From: Marinifilum breve | GTDB taxonomy: Bacteria > Bacteroidota > Bacteroidia > Bacteroidales > Marinifilaceae | Direction of reading: 5' to 3' | Length of the DNA stretch: 64,000 nucleotides | NCBI RefSeq assembly: GCF_003202155.1 | Contig: NZ_QFLI01000013.1 | Span: forward strand, 1-64,000 | In this document: positions 56,084 to 64,000 of the stretch, piece by piece | How positions within the stretch are numbered: position 1 is the stretch's first letter | Layout: the number at the start of each line of letters is the position of its first letter | Made by a program: the position numbers and the translations under genes | The notes under the pieces: model-generated | What the model saw: the letters and a program-made list of their open reading frames with translations, nothing else | Databases searched by the model: none | Told to the model about the DNA's origin: nothing

Positions 56084-57019
56084 ATGGACTATATCTATTT
56101 ATTACTAGGATTTATAATCCTATTGTATAGTGGTGATCTTCTTGTAAAAGGGGGAGTTGCCCTTGCATCGCATTTTAAAATTTCAACCTTGGTGGTTGGA
56201 GTTACCGTGGTATCTTTTGGTACTTCGGCTCCTGAACTTTTTGTTAGTTTAGACGCAGCTCTTAGCGGTAGTCCTGATATTTCTATAGGAAATGTTGTTG
56301 GATCGAATATCTCCAACATAGCCTTGGTACTTGGTTTTACTGCTGTTTTATTGCCATTGCCGGTTCGTAGCAATTCCATAAAATTCGATTGGCCTGTGAT
56401 GATGGGCGCATCGCTTCTGTTCTATATTTTTGCTTTAAACGGTAAGCTTCAAACCATAGAGGGAATTGTATTTGTTGTACTGTTGATTTGCTTTATGGTA
56501 TGGACCATATGGAACTCGAGAAGAGAAAACAGAAACCTTTCAGAAGAGGCAAAACCTGCCAAACAATCTATTCCGGTTGCGGTATTATTAATAGCAGCAT
56601 CATCGCTCGGTTTGTATTTTGGAGCCAACCTGTTGGTGGGTAGCGCAAAAAGTATTGCCATTGATTTTGGAGTAAGCGAACGCGTTATAGGATTAACCAT
56701 TGTAGCCTTTGGAACATCGGTTCCTGAATTGGCTACCTCGGCTGTAGCGGCTTATAAAAAGGAGATGGATATTTCCATAGGGAATATCATTGGATCAAAT
56801 ATCTTTAATATTCTAGGCGTATTAGGCGTAACATCCATTATTAAGAACATACGAGTAAGTGCTGAAATTATTTCATTCGATGCGTTGTATATGCTTGCAG
56901 TATCGGTACTGTTGTTCTTGTTGATTTTGCCTTTGAAAAAAGGAAAACTACATCGTTGGAAAGGCATTTTATTACTTGCATCCTACTTATTTTATGTATA
57001 TTTGGTTTTCGTAAAATAA
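56084..57019 (+). CDS. Calcium/sodium antiporter (YrbG type)
   Basis: A 311-residue CaCA-family exchanger with about ten membrane helices. The two inverted alpha-repeats are visible: FGTSAPELFVSL with GNVVGSNISNIALVLG, and FGTSVPELATSA with GNIIGSNIFNILGVLG. Ion selectivity is inferred from the family. The lolD-like gene starts 10 bp after its stop. Confidence 0.93.
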   Translation: MDYIYLLLGFIILLYSGDLLVKGGVALASHFKISTLVVGVTVVSFGTSAPELFVSLDAALSGSPDISIGNVVGSNISNIALVLGFTAVLLPLPVRSNSIKFDWPVMMGASLLFYIFALNGKLQTIEGIVFVVLLICFMVWTIWNSRRENRNLSEEAKPAKQSIPVAVLLIAASSLGLYFGANLLVGSAKSIAIDFGVSERVIGLTIVAFGTSVPELATSAVAAYKKEMDISIGNIIGSNIFNILGVLGVTSIIKNIRVSAEIISFDALYMLAVSVLLFLLILPLKKGKLHRWKGILLLASYLFYVYLVFVK

Positions 57020-57029
57020 TTGATGAGCT

Positions 57030-57683
57030 ATGATTAGTGCAGAACAAATCAAAAAGAGTTTTGGCGAAGTAAATGTCCTTAAGGGAGTTGATCTTACCAT
57101 TCAAAAGGGAGAGATTGTATCGGTAGTAGGTGCCAGTGGTGCTGGTAAAACCACTTTGCTTCAAATTCTGGGTACCCTTGATAGACCTGACAGTGGAGCC
57201 ATTGTTTATGATGGAACCAATGTGGCTACATTAAACGAAAAGGATTTATCTGCATTTCGCAATTCCAATATTGGATTTGTTTTCCAGTTTCATCATTTAT
57301 TGCCTGAGTTTACAGCCTTGGAAAATGTTTGTATTCCTGCATACATTGCCAAAAAATCGAAAGGTGAAGCTACTAAAAGAGCCAAGGAGCTTTTGGAAAT
57401 GTTGAATCTGGAACACAGAATGGATCACAAACCATCTGAACTATCGGGAGGAGAGAAGCAAAGAGTTGCAGTTGCCAGGGCATTGATAAACGACCCTTTG
57501 GTGATTCTTGCCGATGAACCTTCAGGAAACCTTGATTCTAAAACAAGACAAGAATTGCATGAGCTGTTCTTTACGCTAAGAGATAAATTCAACCAGACTT
57601 TTGTAATTGTCACCCACGATTTGGAGTTGGCCGAAATGTCGGATCGAAAAATTGTAATCTCCGATGGGCTGATCGAAAAATAA
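57030..57683 (+). CDS. lolD: LolD-like ABC transporter ATPase
   Basis: A 217-residue ABC ATPase of the LolD/MacB group. Walker A is [12 protein letters not shown], the signature [15 protein letters not shown], Walker B ILADEPSG with NLDSKT, and the His switch VTHD. In the Lol system it powers lipoprotein release together with LolC/E; a LolC/E-type permease is encoded at 15962. No permease gene is adjacent here. The gene is tightly spaced with both neighbours (10 and 5 bp). Confidence 0.88.
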   Translation: MISAEQIKKSFGEVNVLKGVDLTIQKGEIVSVVGASGAGKTTLLQILGTLDRPDSGAIVYDGTNVATLNEKDLSAFRNSNIGFVFQFHHLLPEFTALENVCIPAYIAKKSKGEATKRAKELLEMLNLEHRMDHKPSELSGGEKQRVAVARALINDPLVILADEPSGNLDSKTRQELHELFFTLRDKFNQTFVIVTHDLELAEMSDRKIVISDGLIEK

Positions 57684-57688
57684 GCAAT

Positions 57689-58456
57689 ATGAATTTTGCT
57701 GACTTAAAGGATTTCCTGGAAGAAAAGTATGATCTCTATAATAGAGAATCATTCATCGAAACGGATCCGATATTGATTCCAAAACAATTTTCTCGCAAAG
57801 AAGATATTGAAATTGCCGGATTTCTGAGTGCAAGTATTGCATGGGGACAAAGACCTACCATTATTCGCAATGCAAAGCGATTGATGGAATTCATGAATCA
57901 ACAACCTTACGAGTTTCTGATGAATTCAAGCGAGGCAGATTTGGATGTTTTCAGGGAATTTAAGCACAGAACCTTTAATGGTGATGATTGTATTTTCTTC
58001 ATCAAATCTCTAAAGAACATTTACTCGAAACATGATGGACTCGAAAGTGTTTTTACCAAAGGTTTTGAAATGGATGGTGATGTGAAATCAGCAATTGCTT
58101 ATTTTCGAGAAGTGTTTTTTGAAACAGAACATTTGGCCCGAACTCAAAAACACATTTCGAATGTACTGAAGAAGTCATCTGCAAAACGTATTAATATGTA
58201 TTTGCGATGGATGGTTCGCGATGATGAACGCAAGGTTGATTTTGGTTTGTGGAAAGGAATTGAAGCAAAGGATTTATTCTTGCCATTGGATGTTCATACC
58301 GGAAATGTGGGAAGAAAATTGGGTTTACTAACTCGCAAACAAAGCGATTGGCCAGCGGTGGAAGAAATAACAAAGAGTCTTCGCTCCTTTGATTCTAACG
58401 ATCCTGTAAAGTATGATTATGCACTTTTCGGATTGGGAATATTCGAGAAATTTTGA
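57689..58456 (+). CDS. TIGR02757 family (DUF2400) protein
   Basis: A 255-residue protein of the DUF2400/TIGR02757 family, common in Bacteroidota and some other bacteria. Segments are FLSASIAWGQRPTIIRNA, RINMYLRWMVRDD and LFLPLDVHTGNVGRKLGLL. Function is not established, and no catalytic motif is obvious. It starts 5 bp after the lolD-like stop. Confidence 0.85.
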   Translation: MNFADLKDFLEEKYDLYNRESFIETDPILIPKQFSRKEDIEIAGFLSASIAWGQRPTIIRNAKRLMEFMNQQPYEFLMNSSEADLDVFREFKHRTFNGDDCIFFIKSLKNIYSKHDGLESVFTKGFEMDGDVKSAIAYFREVFFETEHLARTQKHISNVLKKSSAKRINMYLRWMVRDDERKVDFGLWKGIEAKDLFLPLDVHTGNVGRKLGLLTRKQSDWPAVEEITKSLRSFDSNDPVKYDYALFGLGIFEKF

Positions 58457-58508
58457 TTCCGATATTGCCCATTTATCTATTTGATCATTCACACAATTAT
58501 AAAGAAAC

Positions 58509-59228
58509 ATGCCTAACAATTATTTCAAATTCAAGCAATTTACAATACATCAGGATGGATCTGCCATGAAGGTAGGTACAGATGGTGTGCTATTGGGGGC
58601 ATGGACTAATGTTGAAAAATCAAAACGAATACTTGATGTTGGAACAGGAACGGGTCTGATCGCTATCATGTTGGCACAAAGAACCAATTCAGAGGTTAGA
58701 ATCGATGCCGTTGAAATAGATGATTCGGCTTATCAGCAAGCTGTAGAGAATATCAATGCTTGCCCTTGGGCCAATAGAATTTGTGGTGTTCATGAATCCT
58801 TCCAGGAATTTTGTACTCGAAGCGAAGAAAAGTATGATGCCATTGTGAGCAATCCACCCTATTTTATGAATGGTTTGGATGCAAAAGAGGAATCGCGTAC
58901 CAAAGCCAGGAATGCGGATCACTTGCCATTTGAGGAGTTGTTGGAGGGTGCTAAAAAACTTCTGAATCCTGAAGGAACTTTTTCGGTGGTTTTGCCTATT
59001 GAAGAAGGAAACTACTTCATGAGACTAGCGAAACTGACAGGATTTTCATTGAAAAGAAAGTGTTGTGTGTTGCCCAATCCGGAAAAGCCAGCAAAAAGAT
59101 ATTTACTTGAATTTTCGTTGAGCGAAAGCAATACCTTAGAGGAAGAACTCATCGTTGAAAATGGACAAAGACATGTATACTCCCCACAGTATATTGAATT
59201 GACTAAAGAGTTTTACTTGAAGTTTTAA
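58509..59228 (+). CDS. tRNA1(Val) adenine-N6 methyltransferase (TrmN6-like)
   Basis: A 239-residue SAM-dependent methyltransferase. The SAM-binding loop is ILDVGTGTGLIAIML and the amino-methyltransferase motif is VSNPPYF (N-P-P-Y). The N-terminal FKFKQFTIHQDGSAMKVGTD (shortened) is typical of YfiC/TrmN6, which makes m6A37 in tRNA1(Val). It is last in the tatA run. Confidence 0.9.
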   Translation: MPNNYFKFKQFTIHQDGSAMKVGTDGVLLGAWTNVEKSKRILDVGTGTGLIAIMLAQRTNSEVRIDAVEIDDSAYQQAVENINACPWANRICGVHESFQEFCTRSEEKYDAIVSNPPYFMNGLDAKEESRTKARNADHLPFEELLEGAKKLLNPEGTFSVVLPIEEGNYFMRLAKLTGFSLKRKCCVLPNPEKPAKRYLLEFSLSESNTLEEELIVENGQRHVYSPQYIELTKEFYLKF

Positions 59229-59357
59229 GTCTGTCCTGTATAAAAGCTGAGGAATTGTTTTTCAGCAATAATAAAAAATTCGTGGTTTAAAGTTTGATCA
59301 CTTAATATTTTTAAAAGCGATCCCTGAGTGTGAAAATAATTTTGTGGATTCAGTAAA

Positions 59358-59375
59358 GACAGCATTAATGCTGTC
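59358..59375. repeat. 18-bp perfect palindrome before a minus-strand gene end
   Basis: GACAGCATTAATGCTGTC is a perfect palindrome, 8 bp beyond the stop of the lipoprotein gene on the minus strand. A short T-rich stretch follows on the minus strand, so it may act as its terminator. Confidence 0.6.
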
Positions 59376-59382
59376 TGTAAGC

Positions 59383-60126
59383 TTACTCTTTAGCAAGGGT
59401 AAAATTTACCCACCATTCTTCCAGCTCATGTTTGTTTTGGTAAGCTCCAACTCTTAACTCATCCAGATTTTTTTGAATCACCTCTTTACTACTCATCGCC
59501 GAATAGTATTGTTTATCGGCAACGTTTATGCTATTTATACCAATGCTAATTTCTTTGGCTTCTGCATAATCGGGATATAACACTTTTGTTGGAATCTGCA
59601 CATGGTAGCTAAACAGGATCTGATTGACAGTTTTTAGTTGAACTTTAACTTTCTCTTCTTTTACAGTAGTAGAGGTCAAAACACTCTCATTGATTCTGGT
59701 GTCTATCAGTTCGTAATTCTGAAATCGATCAATTAATTCTTCCTGAAATTCTACTCTACTGAATCTTTCCAGGTAGGATTTAAATTGACTGTCGGTATAA
59801 GGTATTTCTGCGGGCAACGGATAATTAATGGCAAAGACCCTTTTTGATTTACCATCAGGATCGATCCAAAGGCTTAATCCTAAATTGTATATTTTTTTGA
59901 GAGTTCCCGGGGAATTGGTTTCAAGAAAAATATCGATAAACTCATTGTTGTTAAAAATTTTTACTGAAATTTGATCTGCAGGCTGATAATACAATGCCTC
60001 CTTCTCTGAGAATTTGTTGGCTTGTGTATTCGTTTTCGCATTCCAATATGCAGTGAATGGTTTCGATCCTGCACAGGCTTGTAATAAAATTGCTATAAAA
60101 ATCAGTAATGTATTTCTCTTGATCAT
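59383..60126 (-). CDS. Uncharacterised lipoprotein
   Basis: A 247-residue lipoprotein with the lipobox LQAC (Cys18) and AGSK after it. The mature part is beta-rich, with SVKIFNNNEFIDIFLETNSP near residue 55 and LSLWIDPDGKSKRVFAI following. I do not recognise the family; a periplasmic or outer-membrane-associated role is all that can be said. It is monocistronic between the palindrome and the next terminator. Confidence 0.7.
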   Translation of the reverse strand: MIKRNTLLIFIAILLQACAGSKPFTAYWNAKTNTQANKFSEKEALYYQPADQISVKIFNNNEFIDIFLETNSPGTLKKIYNLGLSLWIDPDGKSKRVFAINYPLPAEIPYTDSQFKSYLERFSRVEFQEELIDRFQNYELIDTRINESVLTSTTVKEEKVKVQLKTVNQILFSYHVQIPTKVLYPDYAEAKEISIGINSINVADKQYYSAMSSKEVIQKNLDELRVGAYQNKHELEEWWVNFTLAKE

Positions 60127-60195
60127 ATCAGATGATTAAACTTGAATGCTAACAAAACTAAGTTTTAGTATCGAGATTATCATCATTCTTAGAAA

Positions 60196-60226
60196 TAAAA
60201 AAACAGCTACCTATTTGGTAGCTGTT
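60196..60226 (-). terminator. Intrinsic terminator of the saccharopine dehydrogenase-like gene
   Basis: On the minus strand AACAGCTACC and GGTAGCTGTT form a 10-bp perfect stem with a 5-nt loop, followed by a T run (A run 60196-60203 on the plus strand). Confidence 0.9.
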
Positions 60227-60232
60227 CACTGA

Positions 60233-61567
60233 TTACTGAATAATACTTTCTTCTTCTATAAATTGTACTCCTAAATCTTCCAATTCTTTTAAAATCGGTT
60301 CGTAAAGTTCCGGCATGGTAGGGATATGAACTCCAGTCAGGTTAACTTTTCCCGTTGCCAATAGTTTGGTAGCAATGGCCAGAGGAGTTCCAACGGTATA
60401 GGACATTGCTGTATGTTCACGATCCTTTCCTTCATAGGTCATCGAAGAGATGATTCTTTTCTTCATGCCCGTATTTTCATATTCAAATTGATGTTGCATG
60501 ACCAATAGGTCTCTGTCCTGATCGCCTAAAACCCATTTTTGTTCCAGGATTTTTTGAAGGAAAAAAGCTGGAGTAGCTTCTTTAATTTCCATCACCTCAT
60601 TAGAGAATAAGCCCAGCCAGTTTAATTTCTCCATGATTTGTGATTCAGAATCAATATCAACAAATTTGGCCAGACTTTCTTTTGTAGATGCTCCATTTTC
60701 AGGAAGGAAACTTTTTATAAAATCCTTATTTGATAATTTGTGTGAATCCTTCATCACATAAGAGTCATCGGTGCAACCCAAACGAACCAGAATGTTCCAG
60801 GCTTCTGCATAGCCAGGTCGTCTCATGGTTCCACGCATAATGGTTGGAATACCTTCTATATCGTACAACTCACAATATTGCAATGAATCTCTATTTGGGT
60901 AAATTTCGAATTCACCATATCCGTTGACCTTGGTTTTAGTTAACTTGTGAAAAAGATTGTTGTACGGAACGTATTTATAATGTCCGTTCTCTTTGAATTG
61001 CGCGGTTCCTTGTCCGGCAACAACAACATTTCTTGGATTCCACGAGAATTTATAATGCCATGGATTGTCGTCGCAAGCTGGAGCAACCAATCCTCCACAG
61101 AACGATTTAAAAGATAAAAGTTCTCCACCTTCAGCTTTAATACGATCAATCACCTGCATTGCTGACATGTGATCAATGCCAGGATCAACACCCAATTCAT
61201 TCAAAAAGCACAAACCAAGTTCTTTTGCTTCCTCATGTAAATCCATCATTTCCTGACTTACATAGGAAGGGGTGAGCATGTGTTTTTTATACTGTAAGCA
61301 TTCGCGAGCAACAATAATATGCATAGATGCAGGAACCATACTGATAACGATATCGGCTGCAGAAATTTCCGAAGCTCTTTGTTCCAAATCTTTTAGATTA
61401 AACCTGAATGCTGATCCGTTAGGATGATTTCCAACTTTCTGTTGGGCAAGTTCGAGAGACATGTCACCAACACTTACTTTCCAATTGTATTTATCTGAGT
61501 GTTTTAGCAAATACTGTATTAGATCTGTTGATGAAAGACCGGCTCCAATAATAAGAATATTAGTCAT
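60233..61567 (-). CDS. Saccharopine dehydrogenase-like oxidoreductase
   Basis: A 444-residue NAD(P)-dependent protein of the saccharopine dehydrogenase family. The N-terminal Rossmann fold begins NILIIGAGLSSTDLIQYL; later segments include DIVISMVPASMH, LNELGVDPGIDHMSAM and FKSFCGGLVAPACDDNP, the last two typical of saccharopine reductases (LYS9-like). It may act in lysine catabolism or in carboxy(nor)spermidine-type chemistry; the family does not fix the substrate. The ATG at 61567 is preferred to one at 61582. It has its own terminator. Confidence 0.85.
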   Translation of the reverse strand: MTNILIIGAGLSSTDLIQYLLKHSDKYNWKVSVGDMSLELAQQKVGNHPNGSAFRFNLKDLEQRASEISAADIVISMVPASMHIIVARECLQYKKHMLTPSYVSQEMMDLHEEAKELGLCFLNELGVDPGIDHMSAMQVIDRIKAEGGELLSFKSFCGGLVAPACDDNPWHYKFSWNPRNVVVAGQGTAQFKENGHYKYVPYNNLFHKLTKTKVNGYGEFEIYPNRDSLQYCELYDIEGIPTIMRGTMRRPGYAEAWNILVRLGCTDDSYVMKDSHKLSNKDFIKSFLPENGASTKESLAKFVDIDSESQIMEKLNWLGLFSNEVMEIKEATPAFFLQKILEQKWVLGDQDRDLLVMQHQFEYENTGMKKRIISSMTYEGKDREHTAMSYTVGTPLAIATKLLATGKVNLTGVHIPTMPELYEPILKELEDLGVQFIEEESIIQ

Positions 61568-61698
61568 GATTTTATGTGTCAAATTTTAGATGCGATCAGT
61601 TTAAATTTACAACATTGTATATTGAAATCCCATGAGATTTTGGCTTTTTTTCTTTTGTTGAATCATAAAATCTCTCAATTACTTTCTTTGGGAATGAG

Positions 61699-61706
61699 TA
61701 TATTTG
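61699..61706 (+). promoter_or_regulatory. -7 promoter box of mutS
   Basis: TATATTTG, an exact match, 46 bp before the inferred TTG start of mutS. It is divergent from the saccharopine dehydrogenase-like gene. Confidence 0.62.
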
Positions 61707-61751
61707 TTCGAGATAAAGAATAGATTACCAATCACACAAAATAGAATTCCC

Positions 61752-64000
61752 TTGGCAAAACAGAAGAAAGCTGTCGAAACACCATTAATGAAACAATATT
61801 ATCAGATGAAAGAAAAACATCCTGATGCAATATTGTTATTTAGAGTGGGCGATTTTTACGAGACATTTGAGAATGATGCGATTCGTGCATCGGAGATTTT
61901 AGGGATAACTTTAACCAAACGTGCTAATGGTTCGGCATCCTATGTTGAGCTTGCCGGATTTCCACATCATGCGATAGATACTTACTTGCCAAAATTGGTG
62001 CGAGCAGGAATGCGTGTTGCCATTTGTGAGCAATTGGAAGATCCTAAAAAGACCAAAAAGCTCGTAAAACGGGGGATTATCGAGTTGGTAACTCCTGGTG
62101 TTTCTTATAATGATAATGTACTTGAACATCGAGAAAATAACTTTTTGGCTTGTGTACATTTGGAGAAGAAATCTGCTGGGATTGCATTTTTAGATGCATC
62201 GACAGGAGAGTTTTTAACTGCCGAAGGAAATTTTGAATACATCGACAAATTGCTTGGAAACTTTCAGCCCAAGGAAGTATTGTATCAAAAAGGCAAAGAG
62301 AAAATCTTCCATGAATTGTTTGGTGGTAAATTCTACACTTTTACTATGGATGATTGGGTATTTACCGAAAGTGCTGCCAATGATCGATTGTTAAGACACT
62401 TTGAAACCACATCGCTTAAAGGTTTTGGAGTGCAAAATTTAAGAAGTGGAATCATCGCTTCGGGTGCGGTTTTACATTATCTGGATATTACCAAACACAG
62501 TCAGGCTGGACATGTTACTCAGCTTTCCAGAATTGAGGAAGATAGGTATGTGTGGTTGGATAAATTCACGGTTCGAAACCTTGAGTTATTTGGTGCTTTA
62601 AACGATGGAGCGCATACACTGTCTCAGATCATGGACAAAACTTTGAGTCCAATGGGCTCTCGTTTGCTGAAACGTTGGATTGCTTTGCCATTAAAAGATA
62701 CGGCGCGTATCAATACTCGTTTGGATGTAGTGAAATATTTCTACGAAAAGGACAATGAAGCCTTAAGTGTAGAAGATGAAATCAGACAAATTGGAGATTT
62801 AGAGAGAATTATTTCCAAAGTGGCTGTGGCAAGAGTAAGTCCTCGAGAAGTGGTTCAATTGAAAAATGCTCTATTAGCCATTGAGCCAATCAAGAGTTTC
62901 TGTTTGAATTCGGGAAATTCAGGTTTGCTAAAAATTGGAGAACAGTTGAATCCTTGCATTAGTGTTCGGGAGAAAATTGAGAAGGAGATAAAAGCTGATC
63001 CACCAAACATGGTAAGTAAAGGTGGCGTAATAGCCGATGGCGTTTCGGAAGAATTGGATGAGCTTCGTAAAATTGCATTCTCAGGTAAAGATTACCTGGT
63101 ACAAATGCAGGTTCGTGAAAGTGAGAGAACAGGAATTCCATCGCTTAAAATAGGATTCAATAATGTATTTGGTTACTATATTGAGGTAAGAAATACACAC
63201 AAGGATAAAGTTCCTGAAGAGTGGATTAGGAAACAAACTTTGGTTAGTGCCGAACGATACATTACACAGGAACTAAAAGAGTATGAAGAAAAAATACTTG
63301 GTGCTGAAGAGAAAATTTTGGCTTTAGAAACCCGATTATATAATGAATTGGTTTTAAGTATTGCTGATTACATTTCTTCCATTCAGTTAAATGCAGCAAT
63401 GATTGGGCGCTTGGATTGTTTGTTGTCCTTTGCGCGTTTGGCAAGAGACAATAATTATTCCTGTCCGGAAATTAATGATTCATCGGTAATAGATATAAAA
63501 CAAGGAAGACACCCTGTAATCGAAAAGCAATTGCCAATTGATGAGCAGTACATTGCCAATGATGTTTATCTTGATAATGAAAGCCAGCAGGTGATTATTA
63601 TTACGGGGCCTAATATGGCGGGTAAGTCTGCATTGTTGAGACAAACTGCATTAATTGTTCTGATGGCTCAAATCGGTAGTTTCGTTCCTGCCGAATCAGC
63701 AAAAATTGGATATGTTGATAAGATATTTACGCGTGTAGGTGCTTCTGATAATATCTCTTTGGGAGAATCAACATTTATGGTAGAGATGAATGAAGCTGCA
63801 AGTATTTTGAACAACCTTTCATCGCGAAGTTTAATTCTTTTGGATGAATTGGGACGCGGCACCAGTACTTATGATGGTATTTCCATTGCATGGTCGATTG
63901 TGGAGTATATTCATGAGAATGCAAAAGCAAAAGCCAAAACGTTATTTGCAACCCATTATCATGAATTGAATGAGATGGAGAAATCATTTAATAGGGTAAA
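61752..64000 (+). CDS. mutS: DNA mismatch repair protein MutS (3' end outside the window)
   Basis: The first 749 codons of mutS; the gene runs off the right edge. MutS binds mismatches and starts repair. The mismatch-binding domain has [16 protein letters not shown] (Phe-x-Glu motif in DFYETF). The connector and lever follow, then [11 protein letters not shown], then the ATPase with Walker [15 protein letters not shown] and Walker [17 protein letters not shown]. The start is TTG at 61752 (product begins [20 protein letters not shown]), which aligns with the MAK-type start of Bacteroidota MutS; no ATG occurs upstream in frame after the stop at 61695. It is therefore easily missed in automatic calls. 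Confidence 0.95.
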   Translation, partial: MAKQKKAVETPLMKQYYQMKEKHPDAILLFRVGDFYETFENDAIRASEILGITLTKRANGSASYVELAGFPHHAIDTYLPKLVRAGMRVAICEQLEDPKKTKKLVKRGIIELVTPGVSYNDNVLEHRENNFLACVHLEKKSAGIAFLDASTGEFLTAEGNFEYIDKLLGNFQPKEVLYQKGKEKIFHELFGGKFYTFTMDDWVFTESAANDRLLRHFETTSLKGFGVQNLRSGIIASGAVLHYLDITKHSQAGHVTQLSRIEEDRYVWLDKFTVRNLELFGALNDGAHTLSQIMDKTLSPMGSRLLKRWIALPLKDTARINTRLDVVKYFYEKDNEALSVEDEIRQIGDLERIISKVAVARVSPREVVQLKNALLAIEPIKSFCLNSGNSGLLKIGEQLNPCISVREKIEKEIKADPPNMVSKGGVIADGVSEELDELRKIAFSGKDYLVQMQVRESERTGIPSLKIGFNNVFGYYIEVRNTHKDKVPEEWIRKQTLVSAERYITQELKEYEEKILGAEEKILALETRLYNELVLSIADYISSIQLNAAMIGRLDCLLSFARLARDNNYSCPEINDSSVIDIKQGRHPVIEKQLPIDEQYIANDVYLDNESQQVIIITGPNMAGKSALLRQTALIVLMAQIGSFVPAESAKIGYVDKIFTRVGASDNISLGESTFMVEMNEAASILNNLSSRSLILLDELGRGTSTYDGISIAWSIVEYIHENAKAKAKTLFATHYHELNEMEKSFNRV

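Overview
The window is a stretch of chromosome from a low-G+C member of the Bacteroidota. The evidence is the recurrent -7 promoter word TAnnTTTG, weak or absent Shine-Dalgarno sequences, the Bacteroidota-type fused SecDF, the era-der gene pair, DUF4783 and HU-like (HIG-type) proteins, and lipoproteins with short tails after the lipobox cysteine. Protein content fits a marine Marinilabiliales/Marinifilaceae-like organism, but that placement is inference from gene style only. Almost all genes are housekeeping genes. No tRNA, prophage, insertion sequence or CRISPR array was seen.

Layout. 0-4.6 kb: end of an rRNA operon (5S rRNA and terminator), a putative porin, a lytic transglycosylase and a NUDIX hydrolase. 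4.6-10.3 kb, minus strand: a CPBP membrane protease, a class D beta-lactamase, a DUF2059 protein and an archaeal-type amidotransferase pair gatE-gatD. 10.4-10.83 kb: repeat array A. 10.9-19.2 kb: glutamate dehydrogenase, a PEP/pyruvate-binding protein with receiver-like domains, a LolC/E-type permease, a NamZ-like muramidase, a structured inverted repeat and an orphan protein. 19.4-24 kb: a thioredoxin-fold protein, then a complete riboflavin operon ribD-ribE-ribBA-ribH on the minus strand behind a canonical promoter, an FMN riboswitch and an intrinsic terminator. 24-30.1 kb: era, der, an HU-like protein, a TPR protein, a hemerythrin-type Fe-S repair protein and a LuxR regulator whose receiver lacks its phospho-acceptor. 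30.1-40.9 kb, mostly minus strand: an MBL-fold hydrolase overlapping a very large NtrY-like histidine kinase, rlmH, DUF4783, ung, glutamine synthetase, a histidine-rich secreted protein and NDH-2. 41.3-41.7 kb: repeat array B, upstream of a small membrane protein. 42-52 kb: ridA, a lipoprotein, valS, an aminotransferase, an rluB-like pseudouridine synthase, a phosphoglucosamine mutase, malate dehydrogenase and a retropepsin-like protein. 52.2-55.2 kb: secDF. 55.3-55.7 kb: repeat array C. 55.8-59.2 kb: a compact run of tatA, a Ca/Na antiporter, a lolD-like ATPase, a TIGR02757 protein and a trmN6-like methyltransferase. 59.4-64 kb: a lipoprotein, a saccharopine-dehydrogenase-like protein and the first 749 codons of mutS.

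The most unusual signal is in arrays A, B and C. Each is an intergenic stretch made of short degenerate units spaced almost exactly 21 bp apart, arranged as two arms of opposite orientation that meet at a centre. A and B share unit sequences and the central palindrome. C uses a different core word but has the same geometry. They are not CRISPR arrays and do not look like ordinary genes. The second notable point is the archaeal-style GatDE pair in a bacterial genome. Several protein genes relate to nitrogen metabolism (gdhA, glnA, gatDE, aminotransferase), but they are scattered and form no operon.
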